In this document: one piece after another, positions 45,022-57,489 of the stretch
Layout: each line of letters opens with the position of its first letter
Position numbering within the stretch: the first letter of the stretch is position 1
DNA from: Bremia lactucae
Lineage: Eukaryota > Oomycota > Peronosporomycetes > Peronosporales > Peronosporaceae
Assembly: GCF_004359215.1 (NCBI RefSeq)
Contig: NC_090610.1
Span: 3,644,001-3,708,000 of the forward strand
Length of the DNA: 64,000 nt
Reading direction: 5' to 3'
Position numbers and translations under genes: made by a program
The notes under the pieces: generated by a model
What the model saw: only the letters and a program-made list of their open reading frames with translations
Told to the model about the DNA's origin: nothing
Databases searched by the model: none

Positions 45022-45399
45022 GACCTACGATTAAAGTCAAATGGCTTGCGTGGCAATTCAAGCACTGGGGGAACCTTCAAACGACATGGATTTTCAGCTG
45101 CTGAAAGGTATCCGATACGTTTTGAAATTATTTTGTATTTATGAATACATTGCGAGAGTTTGTACTTTTCATTTTCAAGAGCAAGAATGAAGCACTGAAT
45201 TGGAATGTCCGATATTCAGTAGTATTTGCAAATTTAACTCAAGGAAGATTGAGAAAGCTATATAAACAAATGCCTTTGCATTCTTCTTTTCACAGGAAGC
45301 TTCGCTCAAATTATATAGCTTCAATTTTCACTGTGCAATTCCACACGGAGTAAGCACGGGAAGTTGTGACAGAAAACTTTGACAACCAACGTGTAATGG

Positions 45400-45895
45400 G
45401 AGCCTCGCTCTCAGCTGGTTGTTGACGTTGAAGGCCTCGTCTGTCAGTATGACGAGACCCATCCGATGGATCAGAAGGTCTATCGAAAAACATGCGCACT
45501 TGGCGCTTGTAATTTGATTGCAAAACGTCAATCGCGTCGCGCTTCCCCATTCCCTATTACTCGTTTTCGTGTTGTCAACACAACACGGACAGGGATCACC
45601 CCACGTGAGGCATGGAAGTCCTGCCTCACGAGAGAACAGATGCAATCTAAATCTTGCACCGGTTGGAGTTCATTTCTCAAACTTAACGGGAATCGCGTCA
45701 AGTCTTTGAAGCCAGGCTTCGCTTCCAATGCCTTTGACATTGCGAATAAACGCGCTCCAGGCTTGCATCAGCGAGATTTTATCTCGCTTGTTGTTGCCAC
45801 TATACCGCAGATGCTTAGCGCGAAAGTTTTTCGCGCTGGGATCAAGGCCATGTCGCTTTTTTCGCAATTAAGAAAGGATATTCATTGTGAGACGT
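45400..45895 (+). mobile_element. Gypsy chromodomain-end fragment
   Basis: Plus-strand VDVEGLVCQYDETHPMDQKV matches the tail of the chromodomain at 138-332. Downstream sequence up to 45895 is homologous, in reverse, to positions 1-40. With the polypurine tract and LTR at 46571-47047 it forms the 3' end of a plus-strand chromovirus. Confidence 0.65.
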
Positions 45896-46570
45896 AGTCT
45901 CTTCAGACAAGCTACTGACTAGCCGTTCGGGCAAAAGCAACAACTTTTTCTTAGGAGCAAGACGAGACATTTTACTAGCTAAGTTTCCTGAGTGGTAGCC
46001 ACTGAAGCTGGGGTACACAAGAACTTTCATTACGATGGCTTACGCCATCGTCATCACCACGCGCAGAAATATGTACGGGTGACGACACGGGGGATGGTGC
46101 TGGCGCTGAGGAATCATCCTCATCGTCGCAGCCAATCATGCTATAGCGAATGCTATCAGCACGTCCATCCGATTCAGCCCATCATTTGTAGCCTTATAGT
46201 CAGCCGCCTGATGATGATCAGGCGACTGTTCTCTTCTCCCCAAGTCGACCATTTCGTCCGACTCGCATTCAAAGTCGACCTTCAAAGAGGGGTCGCATCA
46301 CGTGGTGACTTACCACGTGCAACCGCAACATCTAGTGTTGCGGGAGGAGAGGATACTACGGCAGACGAAACGTCTGCGCAAGAAACAATAATGCGACGCC
46401 CGCGGCTGCATGAACCGCAGCCGAAGGCGCCGCACTATTCGCATACCGCATGGACTTGTTAACCATGCGATAGAATTAAAAAGGACGGATCTGACCAATC
46501 AACATCGTTTTCAACTTAGTGGCCCTATAGTGACCACGCTATTCAATGACAGTCAGAGTGATTGTTGTTT

Positions 46571-46583
46571 AAAGGAGGGGTGA
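46571..46583 (+). other. Polypurine tract
   Basis: AAAGGAGGGGTGA immediately before the LTR start TGTAACGGGG at 46584. Confidence 0.65.
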
Positions 46584-47047
46584 TGTAACGGGGTGTATCG
46601 TTACATGAAATTAACACTTAAAGGTTGTTAATTGATATATTATCTAAAAGTAAATAATACTTGAATAAAATTACTTTACGTCGTAATATTCGGAAAGCTT
46701 ATCCATTGGTAGATATAGGCCATTATATCTACGTTTTCCGCGGTCCAGTCAGCGCTGGACGCACGCAAAGAGAGAGACAGATAAGACTTTATTAGATGTT
46801 ATTTATTAGTATATAATAAAGACAGTATTAAATAAATAGAAACTGAAGAAGTTAATAATATTAAATACAGTTTACTTTTAACCATCTTTCAAGCAAGTGT
46901 GTTAAAGAGCGTCATCCTCTGCACGTACTAGTGTACGTGAAGTTACGTGAGGCACCACTCGCACTGAAGCAGTGCAAAGTGGACTTGTACTGAAGCAGTG
47001 AAGTGGACTTGTACTGAAGCAGTACAAGTCGGCAGTGCCCCGTTACA
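46584..47047 (+). repeat. LTR, family A
   Basis: 464 bp with ends TGTAACGGGG and CCCCGTTACA. It begins with the palindrome TGTAACGGGGTG..CGTTACA. Near its 3' end it has a short tandem repeat around ACTGAAGCAGTRCAAGTSG. Homologous LTRs lie at 50192-50647 (+) and 58031-58462 (-). Confidence 0.85.
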
Positions 47048-48720
47048 CAACAAAGCACAGCACATGCTTCTACGGCAACTGAGATGCAGAGAGCGACACC
47101 AGATGTAGCAGAAGAGCGCAACCTTGAGCGAAAGAGTTCGTTGTGGCAGCGGAAGACTGATGCTGGTAATCAGGTGTCCTGGGTCCCATCGTCTGACTAA
47201 TTCTCGTATGGGTGCCCCGTGTCCATGTCCACTTAGGAGGTGCGTCATTCCTCCGCATACGCGTACGTCACTACCTCCTGCATTGATTTCATGTCCTTAT
47301 CGCTTTCCGAGTCGGATGCAATGCAATCAAAGCGACCTTCATCTCGTTCCCGTTAAAGTCCCGGATAGACTGGTGTTAGTGTGTCTTCCGACTCTCCTTG
47401 GGGTCAGACTTTGCTTTTGTGGCGGCAGCTCCTTTCCCGTGCGCCTTAGGGTGCGTTGCTTCCCATCAGCCGCCGCCTTCTTGCCGCTCGTTTGTTTCGG
47501 TTTACCCATCCTCCGTGGGTTTGAAGCCTCGTGTTTCGGCTTCGTTTTCTGTATTTTTTTTTCGCGTAACCAAAGTAAATCCAATTCACAACTCCTGATT
47601 ACCAGTAGCTTGCCCCCTTTTTGGGGAGTTGGAGATAGCGTCATCCGCGATGTCGGCCGAGGCAGTCTTTGCCTCAGTGTTCGTCGGGACTCCTGATAAT
47701 ACCAGTGTATGTTGGTGGTTCTGCCCTGCACCCAGCAAAAAACCGTCCTGTAGACTTGCCTCTTAATGAGAGAGGAAGCCCAATAAGTCAGCATGTCTGT
47801 AGCCAGAAGCATATACCGCCGGTGTTTTCAATACCGCCTCAATGAACACCCGTTTGCGCCGGCCTCGGATTTCATCTAGTGCATGATTGGGTGCTTTTGC
47901 AGTATCCCGCCGTGTGTTGTTGCAAGTAGCATCTAGCTCGCGGCATCCTGCTGTTGGTAAAGTGATGATGGACCGTAATCTGTGTCTCCACTAGTTGGAT
48001 CTCCGACACGCCTTGGAGGAGTGGTGGGCAGGCGGTCGTGTCAAAAGTTATCAGAACAAACCTGCTGTCAGTTCTATCAATCGCGTCTGCGCGTGGACAT
48101 TTTACATTAATGATTGAGATCTCCTGAATCTGGCCGAGCGCTGCTGCTAGAGCCACGACTCTCACATCTTTGAAGCCGTAAAACCCAGACCGCGAAGGTT
48201 TGTTGCAGAACCGATCTGGTTATATTGCCAATCGCCAACAGGTGCGCTGTCCTCGAGCATAATGCGATCTCCCCGGACCCGCTGCGTAATGCCTATGTAT
48301 TGACTAGCCGCCTAACGAGTCTTGAACACTTATTTGAGTGTGTGTATACCGTCAAAAGAACGTCTTGCATGCGGCCGTCCACCAATAGCTGGCCTTGCAG
48401 AGAATCGCCGTTTGTCTCGTATAGCTGGGCATATGCGTCATATTTATCCTGAAGCCAGCTCTAGGGAGAATGGCTGCTGTCATAATCACCGCCACGTGTT
48501 GGCTTTTCGTAATTGCGCGTCTTGTGACCGTTACTGTCGCTTTGATGAAGCTCGGAGCGTGCGTAGATTCCAGTTTCCCGTCAAAATAGACGGAAAAAAA
48601 TGCTCGGGCCTCCCATCCGTTAGCCTTCACAGGCTGTCGTCCATGCGAACCTGCGATGGCTCTAAAGCCACATGTCAAAGTCTGGCTATGTGTGTCGCCA
48701 GCGTCGTATTGTCGTGACGC
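47048..48720 (-). pseudogene. Unassigned coding remnant beside LTR, copy 1
   Basis: Minus-strand frames in this block and its paralogue (50648-51720) keep protein-like features: a Lys/Arg-rich linker (KTKPKHEASNPRRMGKPKQT), an acidic DCIASDSESDKDM motif and a helical piece with FFSVYFDGKLESTHAPSFIK. Frameshifts and stops break every frame. It may be a gag-like gene of another element into which the LTR inserted. Family not recognised. Confidence 0.35.
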
Positions 48721-48871
48721 CTACAGTCCCTTTCTAGCATCTCCAAAATTTGGCGCTGGAAATTTTACCGATCCAAAAATAAAACCCTGTAAGTGCATTA
48801 ATCTATAAGAGATATAAGCCTTTCTAAGGTATGTCCTCCTGGCCACTAGATGCCACTTGGTTCTACGAACC

Positions 48872-48928
48872 TGTAACGGGGCACTACGACTTGTACTGCT
48901 TCAGTACAAGTCCACTTCGCACTGCTTG
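48872..48928 (-). repeat. 57-bp family A LTR tip
   Basis: TGTAACGGGGCACT followed by ACTTGTACTGCTTCAGTACA equals the reverse complement of the 3' end of the 46584-47047 LTR. Truncated after CACTGCTTG. Confidence 0.7.
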
Positions 48929-50191
48929 CTGAGTCGAGATCCAGTAATTCAAATGTCGTAGAAGCTTCTGCTGCTCAACTCCGTTGGTCTTATGATTGCC
49001 TCTGCTCACAGCTGCTGCGAAGTTGTGATCTTGCGTTTCCTTTGAAAAGGTACCGTTCGCTGCCCAGATGAATCCCGGTAGTGTTCGTAGCAGCGACATC
49101 GCCGTCTTCCTCACGCGGTCCACGTAAATAATATCCAGAAGTGGTTGGTCTTGCCCTTGATGATGCGAGATCCACGTTCGTCCTGCCGTTGTCCTCCTGC
49201 GTCCGGTGGTGCTGGCAAGGGGAAAGTTAGCATGGGAGAAAGTCGTCAAGACGAGAATGATGCACTTTCGGACTATGTGTGATTTTCACGACCTGTATCA
49301 ATTCCAATTATTGGAGTATCCTTTCTCGCTGGCGACGGAACAAGGCATTGCGCAAGAGGAAGCCAAGGATGTAGTTGACGGCGCCACTCATAAAAAGGGG
49401 GGCGCCTCGGTGCACAGGGCCCAGTAGAAGCGGAAACATCTATGAGCCAAGACGGCTTCGAAGTTGGACCCAGTCGCAGTGGAAGATTGGGATGCCCCAA
49501 CAGCTCCATATATTTNCTACTGACCAGCCATTCGGGCAAAAGCCGCAACTTTTTGTTAGGAGCAAGACGAGACATTTAATTTTCTACGCCCCCCCTGAGT
49601 GGTACTCACTAAAGCAGGGATACCGCAAGAACTTTATTACGATGGCTTACGCCATCGTCACCACCACGCACAGAATTATGTGCGGGTGACGGCACGGTTG
49701 ACGGTGCTGGCTATGAGGAATCATCCTCATCGTTGGACCCGAACATGCTGTAGCGAATGCTACCAGCACGTCTACCCGAATGAGCCCCCTCATTCGAAGG
49801 CTCATAGTCAGCCGCCTGACGATAATCAGGCGACTGTTCTCTTCTCCCCGAGTCGACCATTTCGTCCGACACGCATTCTTAGTCGACCTCCAAACAGGGG
49901 TCGCATTCACTTGGTGACTTACCACGTGCATCCGCAACATCTAGTGTTGCGGGAGAAGAAGATACTACGGCAGACGAAACGTCTGCCACAACAGACAATA
50001 ATGCGTCGCCCGCGGCTGCATGAACCGCAGCCGAAGGCGCCGCACTATTCGCATGCCGCATGGACTTATTAACCATGCGATAGAATTAAAAAGGATGGAT
50101 CTGACCGATCAACATCATTTAATCAAGTGGTCTTATAGTGACCACTCTATCCAAAGACATTCAGAGTGATTGTCGTTTAAGTGAGTGGTGA

Positions 50192-50647
50192 TGAAACGGG
50201 GTGTATCATTTCATGAATAAGACTTAAAGGTTGTTCAATAATATATTATCGAAAAGGTGGAGAATATTTGGAGAATATTTTTTACAAAGTATTAATTTAA
50301 GAACTATCCATTGGTAGATAAAGACCATTATATCTACTTTCTCCGCGGTCCAGTCAGCGCTAGACGCGCGTAAAGAGAGAGACAGATAAGAGTTTATTAC
50401 ATGTTTTTTATTAGTTTAGAATTAAGTTAGTATTAAAAAGATAGAAACAGTATACCTTAACTATATTAAATACATTTTTAATTAACTGCTTGAGAGCAAG
50501 TGTTTTGAAGAGAGTATTTCTCTGCACGTGCTAGTGTACGTGACGTAAAGCACCACTCGCACTGAAGCAGTGCAAGGTGGACTTCTGTTGAAGCAGTGCG
50601 AGGTGGACTTGTACTGAAGCACTACAAGTCGGCAGTGCCCGGTTACA
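50192..50647 (+). repeat. LTR, family A, second copy
   Basis: Paralogue of 46584-47047 within unit 2. Its first bases read TGAAACGGGG instead of TGTAACGGGG, and the opposite hairpin strand also changed (CATTTCA), so the terminal palindrome is partly kept by paired changes. The 3' end reads CCCGGTTACA. Confidence 0.8.
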
Positions 50648-51720
50648 CAAAAAAGCACAGTATTTGCTTCTACAGCAACGGCGAGGCATAGAGCGAACCG
50701 AGATGTAGCTGGTGAGCGCGACCGTGAGCGAAATAGTTCGTTGTGGCAGCGGGAGACTGATGATGGCAATCAGGTGTCCTGGGTGCTGTTGTAGCTCCAT
50801 CGTCTGACTCATTCTTGTGTGGATATCCCGTGTCCATGTCCATGTCCACTTGTGACGTGCGTCCTCTCTCTGCATACGCGTACGCCACAACCTCTTGCAT
50901 TGTTTCTATGTCCTCATCGCTTTTCGAGTCGGAGACAATGCAATCAAAGCGACCTTCATCTCGTTCCCGTTAAATTCCCGGATAGACTGGTGTAAGTGTG
51001 CCTACCGGACCTCCTTCGGATCATGCTTTGCTTTGTGGCCGCAGCTCCTTTCCGTGCGCCTTTGGGTCCCCCCAGCTGCCGCCTTCTTGACGCTCGTTTG
51101 TTTGGTTTGCCCATCTTTCGTGGGCTTGGAGGCCTCGCGTATCGGCTTCAGTTTTCTGTATTTTTTTCACGTAAGCAAAGATATATCTACTTCCCAACTC
51201 CTGCTAACCAGTATCTTGCCCCCTTTCTGGGGAGGTGAAGATAGCGTTATCCGCGATGTCGGCCGAGGCAGCCTCAGTATTCGTCAAGACTCTTGATGCC
51301 ACCGGTGTAGGTTGGTAATCTGCCTGGCCCCAGCAAAAACCCGTCCTACAGACTTGCCTCGAAATGAGAGAAGAAGCCCAAAAAGTTGGCATTTCTGTAG
51401 CCAGAAGCAGCTTCACCAATAGCTGGCCTTGCAGAGAATTGCTGTTTGCCTCGTATAGCTGGGCACATGCGTCATCTTTATCCTGAAGCGAGCTCTAGGA
51501 AGAATGGCGGCTGTCAGAATCATCTCCACGTGTTGGACATATAGTTTCTGTAATTGCGCGTCCTGATACCGGTACTATTGCTTTGATGAAGCGCGGAGCG
51601 TGCAGTTTTCCGTCTAAATAGGCGAAAAGTGCTTGGGCCTCCCATTCCGTTAGCATTAGCAAGGTGTCGTCCATGCGAACCAGCAATGGATCTAAAGCCA
51701 CCTATCGGAGTTCGGCCATA
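50648..51720 (-). pseudogene. Unassigned coding remnant, copy 2
   Basis: Paralogue of 47048-48720. The minus strand shows DCIVSDSKSDEDIETMQEVV then AYAERGRTSQVDMDMDTGY and, upstream, MDDTLLMLTEWEAQALFAYL. Stops remain between blocks. Copy 2 is slightly better preserved than copy 1 and is the better query for identifying the family. Confidence 0.35.
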
Positions 51721-52370
51721 TGTGTCGCCAGCGTGGTATTGTCTTGACGTCTCCAGTCCCTCTCTCTAGCGTCTCCAAAATCTGGCGTTCTTGAGTCGGG
51801 CTCCAGTAGCTCAAAAGTCGTAGAAAGTTTCTGCTAATTCTCTTACTCTGCTCACAGCTGCTACGAAGTGGAGATCTTTCCTTTCGAGAGGTGCCGTCCG
51901 CTGCCCTTATGATCCCCCGGTCGTGTTCGTCGCAGCGACGTCGCCATCTTCCTTGCGTAGAAGTGGTTGGCCTTGCACCTGATGATGCGAGGTCCACGTT
52001 CGTCCTGCCGTGTTCTCCTGCGTCCGGTGGTGCTGGCAAGGGGAGGATTTGACATTGGGGAAGTTGTCTAGACGAGGATGATGCACTTTCGGACTATTTA
52101 TGATTTTCACGACCATTCACATCTCTGATGCCTGCATCAATTTCCGGGATCGGAGTATCCTTTCTCGTTGGCGACGGATCAAGGCAGTGCGCAAGAGGGA
52201 GCCAAGGGGGAAGCTGACGCCGCCGCTCATGACGGGAAGGGACGCCTCCGCGTACTGGGCCCAGTAGAAGCGGAAACATTTCTGAGCCAAGACGGCTTCG
52301 AAGTGAACCCAGTCGCAGGGGAAGGTTGGAATGCCCCAACAGCTCTGTATGTTTCTGCAGCCATTTCACT

Positions 52371-54280
52371 GCGTCCTCACGACTGTTCCCGCCAACAGGC
52401 AATGCGCGTACACAGCGTGCTACGCGTCCATTAGCAACCACTTTGGCAAAATTGGCAAACTGTAGCTGAACACCCCTGTCGCCAAAGAGACGGACTTGCT
52501 GAAATACAATGTTTACACACTAATGACGTGCAACCTGTGCTATAACGTTGCATGCGGCGTAGCTAACCCAATTTCTGATTCGCAAAGGCTGTATTAAAAC
52601 CAAGACGCTTTAGTGAGTGTAGCAGCACAACAGCCACGCTCTTTGCGCACTATGGTCAGGAGCGCAACAGGTCCGTTCGAACCAAAGTCCATCAAGCTTT
52701 TTGGGCGGGGGCGGAGGTGTTGGGCGCAATGGTGTATGATTATCGCGAATCACTGTTCGTGTTCGACGTTGTCGCCACGGAAAACGCCCACGACCAGTTC
52801 TATTACCTAAAGGAGTGCGCTGTGTATGAGGAAGATACACACGAGATCGGCTGCAGGCTGCCGTCAGCAATTTAACAAGCCAAGCACACGCTCAAGGCCT
52901 TTGCGGATCTACACGTTGTATCCATTGCGTTTGTCCTACGTAATAACATTGGTCATTTTACGGATTGCATTACGGCGAACGGTATATCACTTAGCAAGCT
53001 AAAGAGGATAGTGCGTGGCTCAGGACTACTTGCATTGAGATAGGTTGGTCAGTGGAGGCGCTTGGACGGATTGACCTAGTCGCATTCATGCTGGACTCGG
53101 TGGATGCGACAATTCACTCGGGGGACACCAATGCTATCGTTATCGGCGCGAAGAAACGAAGGGTGCGGCTTACCTGGTCCTATAAAGGCTCAAATTTCAT
53201 CCGGGAAGCGGACCCGTCGAGCAACTAGACGTAGAGACGCTCTTTCAACCAGAAGGCAACGCATTTTGTTGGAGGTGATTGCTAAATGGGCTTCTGGCCT
53301 CCATGTCACGGCAAACCGGCTCCTTGAGCTTCTTGTCGAGGATTGCTGGGCCTGATGGCATGACGCCTTGAGAGGTCGGCACAATGACACAATTGCAGGG
53401 TCAGATGCATCAACTTCCATTTACCGAGGTGGAGGCATAGTCAATCCCACAGAGGGAATTTAAGAGCCGAGCTACGGAAGCGGCTTGACGCTGAATACCA
53501 GCCGTCGCCGGTAGGGTTTTTCCTCGCCAACCGGGCCGCTGCTTGCACGGCGGAGCACAGGAGAGACGCATACAGGAAGCTAGAAAGAGATGCTCACGTA
53601 TGGGCAAGATACGAAGCACTGAGTACGGTTGTTGTTTCTGTCGCTCGTCAGAAGAATGTCAAAAAAATGGATTTGGATCCTCCGCGGGTAGGCGGAATGA
53701 ATGAATGAGGGCATTCCGCCGCAAGGACAACCACGGCTGCAACGATGCCGTGTTTGCGCAATAGACGTACACATATCGATCCAAGATTGACCACATGAGG
53801 CGACTTCACGCTCGGGCGTTGGGTTTACGCTCGGGACCAGGCTGCCGGTAGCTCCTTTTTTGGGCGCCAGCAGCAGACAGAAAGGGAGCGTTGCTGTTCT
53901 CGTCAACCCATATGATGAATTTAAGTTGGTATCTCCAGGGGCCTGATGCTTCCGCTCGGCTATAATGGTGGTATCTGTCGACTGTGGACCTGGAGCGGAT
54001 CGCTGCAGCGGTGGTACAATCTCTGGCGAGACATCCTACTATGATGCTGTGTAACGTCATTTTTACGCTTGCCGAAAGACCCGCTCCGGGTGCGCAAGCA
54101 ACCGAGGGTGTATCCACTTCCATTGGACTTAATAAATGTGGTACGGACCGAGGTGACGGAGATGTTGATCAATTTTCAAGACTGGTTGAATGACAAAACT
54201 GACGGCATTCACATCTGCGTCTTCCTGGAATTAAATGAAATGCGAAATGCGCCGGGAGATATTTCACTGTCATAAGGCAG
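52371..54280 (+). mobile_element. Degenerate repeat, possibly LINE 5' part
   Basis: Multiple short plus-strand frames, none continuous. The block precedes LINE reverse transcriptase sequence at 55806 and may be its decayed upstream region. Stretches such as WARYEALSTVVVSVARQKN look protein-like, but no endonuclease motif was recognised. Confidence 0.25.
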
Positions 54281-54494
54281 CGCATGCGGCGGTGCGCGAG
54301 TTTCACAAAATTTGTGATGCACCCGAATCCACCAGGAGGGTCATCACCTGGTCATATCCACTTACTTGAGCGCTATAGAGTAGCAGGGTTGAGGTCCGAA
54401 ATTTCGAGATCTCAGGGGCTATGCTACCCATTTGTTCCACAACTTTGAACTTAGGGTAGCATTAGAGTCCGCGTCAGTAGGGCTTTTTGCACTC

Positions 54495-54640
54495 CTGGCT
54501 AACGCACCTCTTTCAAACGCACCAGGCTCTAGGCAGTGTGCCGGTTTATGCGACGCATGACTTCCTGTTAGCTCGCCGTCTACTGCCGCAGGCTCTCGGC
54601 TCTGTGCAGGACATTGGGACGCATGACTTCTTGCCATCAT
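54495..54640 (-). repeat. Two-unit 66-bp coding repeat
   Basis: On the minus strand a ~22-residue unit occurs twice: SHASQCPAQSREPAAVDGEL then SHASHKPAHCLEPGAFERG. It lies downstream (minus strand) of the gypsy protease scrap at 54831-55019, so it may be from the same polyprotein. Confidence 0.5.
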
Positions 54641-54830
54641 CCTTTTCACTACCCCAGTCTTCACGAGCTGGGTAGGAATTGGTGACGTTTGACATCCCGT
54701 CTACGCACCCTCAACTGTGTTCGACACGACATCAGTTGCATACGCCTCTCGCACACATCCTTTCCGGTGTCCTGCGTAGAGTTCGCAACTGTGCGTGTAT
54801 GCCAGTCTATCCATAGTTGGTGTTTGTCAA

Positions 54831-55019
54831 TCATGGCATTCCTAGGATTAGGTCATACGGACTCTCCATACCTAGCACAATGAGCTTCTCCTTACAAGAG
54901 AAGTCACTAAAGCTGAAGGAAAGTTCTACCTGAACTCCCTCAGACTTAACGAGCGCGCCGTTCGCTAAACTAACGGTCGCCTCTTCTCGCTTGCCATCCT
55001 GGCAAAGCGACTCAAACAT
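54831..55019 (-). mobile_element. Gypsy protease fragment
   Basis: VSLANGALVKSEGVQVELSF and then KLIVLGMESPYDLILGMP are the flap and C-terminal part of a gypsy retropepsin on the minus strand. The fragment stops where the conserved GMPWL would continue. Confidence 0.7.
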
Positions 55020-55805
55020 CGCCGGTCTCTTTCTTAAAGGCGAGCATCGTTACGTAAACAATTTGCCGAATTGTTAAACGGATCCGCCGGCTCCAAAAGC
55101 AAAAATACGAGACGGCCCTGATAATTGAGAGCAACACGGGCTTGCTTGACTCCGTGACCATGACGCTACAAGACGACCATGGAGGCACCCCGTTCAATGA
55201 GCCCACTGGGCATTGAATGAATGCGTCCGTGAACAGATTCTCTATATCCAACCGAGGCTGTTCAGAGATGCAGTCTATTCACCAGGAAATACCGTACAAT
55301 CCGTGTTCGACCATATTATTTCAGGTATGGGGGTGTCATCAACCTGACTTGAGCCGGAGGAGTGAGCTCCGCATGGACTTCCATCCTCCAGCAGGAGGCC
55401 GCGGACGCGCAAGGGTGCAAGCAGGTGCTTGTATGTTTGCGTGCGAAACGGCAGCGCGCTGAGTTTCCCATTAGGAAGTGTAAGTACGCGCTGCGACCCT
55501 AAGCATTTATCGGGGCGACGCTCGCGGTCCTGACAGGCTGGGGAACAACTGGTATCAGAATTACATTGACTAATTCGTTCCAATACTTGTCCGGCTTTAC
55601 AATCAAAGGATAGCCTATTTTTTTCCTGCTAGCTTCCTGGAGGCAGATATATTTCGCCTTGAAAAGGGAGGCGCAGCGACGAAACCGTGAATTCCAGGCC
55701 GCAGGCCTTACTTAATTTCGACTATATAAAGTCTACCCCCGCATTCTCACAACTTGGACGAGAGCAAAACTGTCGCTGCTCATACGCCCGAACCAAAATG
55801 AGCTC

Positions 55806-56270
55806 GTGCCAGAGAGGACTTTTCACACCACGATCGACCTATACATGGCGGCGAGGGTGGTATTCAACGCGGACCCGGGACTGGCGCAAGCTTTTGCGCT
55901 ACTATTGGACTTCAAAAAGGCATATGACTCGATAAGTAAAGCATTCTTCTATGAAGCGCTGACGTGGCTTCGGTTTCTCACGACGTATGTTAAGACTTTA
56001 AGGACACTCCATGACGGCACAAATGTCACATTCCTGGCCAACGGTAGCCGCGTCCGGCATACGGTGGCTGCTCACTAGCTCCACCTACTCTTCCTCATCG
56101 TGCTGGAAGCGTTGTACAGAAAGCTGAACTCTTCTCCTCGGCTAGAGGGCATAACGCTAAATAACGGCCGTTTTCCCATCCGGCTCGAGGTGGCCGGATT
56201 CGTAGATGGCACGGCTTGTTATGCAAAGACTCCAGCGGAAGTGATGAACATGTTCGACATCACGCGCATA
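55806..56270 (+). mobile_element. LINE reverse transcriptase fragment
   Basis: FALLLDFKKAYDSISKAFFY is the non-LTR RT motif with the first catalytic Asp. NVTFLANGSRVRHTV fits the following fingers/palm segment. After a frameshift, EVAGFVDGTACYA stands where FVDD is expected, so the second catalytic Asp is lost. Pseudogene. Confidence 0.8.
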
Positions 56271-56462
56271 TTTGCTTAGACTTGTCTCTTCGTAAATTCC
56301 GGAAAATTTTCTCCTTGTTGCTTCACGACGAGGTGGACCGAGACAACCTAGTTTTTATTGGAGGGCCGCACTATACAGACCGAAGGACGAACCAACAATT
56401 ATCTCGGTTTACATGTTATTTTAGTTACCACAGTGGTAAACTGCTTTAGACATACGGGCCTC

Positions 56463-56650
56463 TTTGCAGCAGCACCGCAGTTGCAGATGGTGAACACAGA
56501 GGAGCAAGGAATTGAGCTAGAGCTGCATGAAGCCTTAGAGAGGCTACCACTGAGGAACGCTATGACAATTGAGTATTTATTGAATCCAGATGAGAAGAAG
56601 GTGGCGCACGAAGAGCTGGGTGATGAGGAAATCATTGCAATGGTTTAGCA
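56463..56650 (+). mobile_element. pogo/Tigger transposase C-terminal fragment
   Basis: The acidic tail NTEEQGIELELHEALERLPL then HEELGDEEIIAMV and a run of Glu resembles the C-terminus after the DDE domain of Tigger/CENP-B-like transposases. No DDE core on this strand here; a core in minus orientation lies at 58470-59440. Confidence 0.6.
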
Positions 56651-56759
56651 GGCAGAAGAAAAGGAAGAGGATGAGAATCAGGAACCAGAGCATGTGGAGG
56701 AAGTTCAGGTCAGCAAGCATGAAAAGCTAAACTCCTTAACTTTAACTGCACACTTCTTA

Positions 56760-57220
56760 ATGTGTCAAATTCTTTTGATAGGGCCTTACATAGGCGCATC
56801 CGGACCTTCAAATTTCCATACATACAGCAGCTTATGCGCAACTTACCTTGGATTCCAGGCTGCACTAGCTTAGTGATGGGCTGGGTTATAAATTTTCTCC
56901 ATCGGAAAACATACATTTTCTCCAAATCTTATTAGTTATTAGCTCTAAGTTAGACACCATAGATCGGTAATGGTGGAGCCAATGCCCTATAAGTTACGTG
57001 AGGTTAAAAGTAATGAGGGATAAGTTATCGAGGGACACCTATGTGGGGATTTCTCTCTCTCCCTCTCTGCATCAGTGACAAATGTTCAAATTCGTGCTTC
57101 CAAATGTATCTCCCGCTTTTTACTAATATCCCAGCCCATATTTTTATAAATTACGCAATAAAGCCGAAACGGCGATGCAAAATTTGTAGTCAGGAGGGAT
57201 AAGATATCCGAAAATGTCCC
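56760..57220. other. Nothing recognised
   Basis: No coding or repeat signature beyond a short CT-rich run near 57050. Confidence 0.4.
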
Positions 57221-57489
57221 ACAAAGATGTCAAAACCACCATCATCCAGTAAGCAAAACGAAAGGCCATTTCAAATTCTGATGTCATATTCCTTAACTAA
57301 TCTTTTCCTCTTGGCATTGTCAGAACATGCATCCTCCTCCGATATCCCATCTTCGGTTATCATGTCGCCATATAATGGCAATGAATTTAGTAAAGGTAAG
57401 CAAAATTGATAAGAAATCTTAAAACTCATATAAAATTCAAACTAGTTTTTTTCTTCGGCATTATCAGAACATGCATCCATCTTCAATAC

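Larger units (their letters stand above)
45915..49515 (+). repeat. Tandem duplication, unit 1
   Basis: From CTACTGACTAGCCGTTCGGG onward this block is colinear with 49517-52370: the gypsy 3' end, an LTR, then the same unassigned downstream sequence. Unit 1 also carries an extra ~180 bp near 48750-48930 that ends in a 57-bp family A LTR tip. The junction with unit 2 is at the ambiguous base 49516. Confidence 0.8.
49517..52370 (+). repeat. Tandem duplication, unit 2
   Basis: Colinear with 45915-49515. It keeps the gypsy 3' tail, the LTR at 50192-50647 and the flanking unassigned sequence, but lacks the ~180-bp insertion seen in unit 1. Divergence is obvious by eye (many substitutions, small indels), so the duplication is not very recent unless one unit is mis-assembled. 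Confidence 0.8.

Noticed and set aside
45041..45107. Possible first exon (MACVAIQALGEPSNDMDF, then a GT donor) on the plus strand
   Set aside because: Only 19 bp from the start of the divergent SDF2-like gene. No following exon of recognisable character before the gypsy debris at 45.4 kb. May be a gene cut off by the insertion, but support is too weak to annotate.
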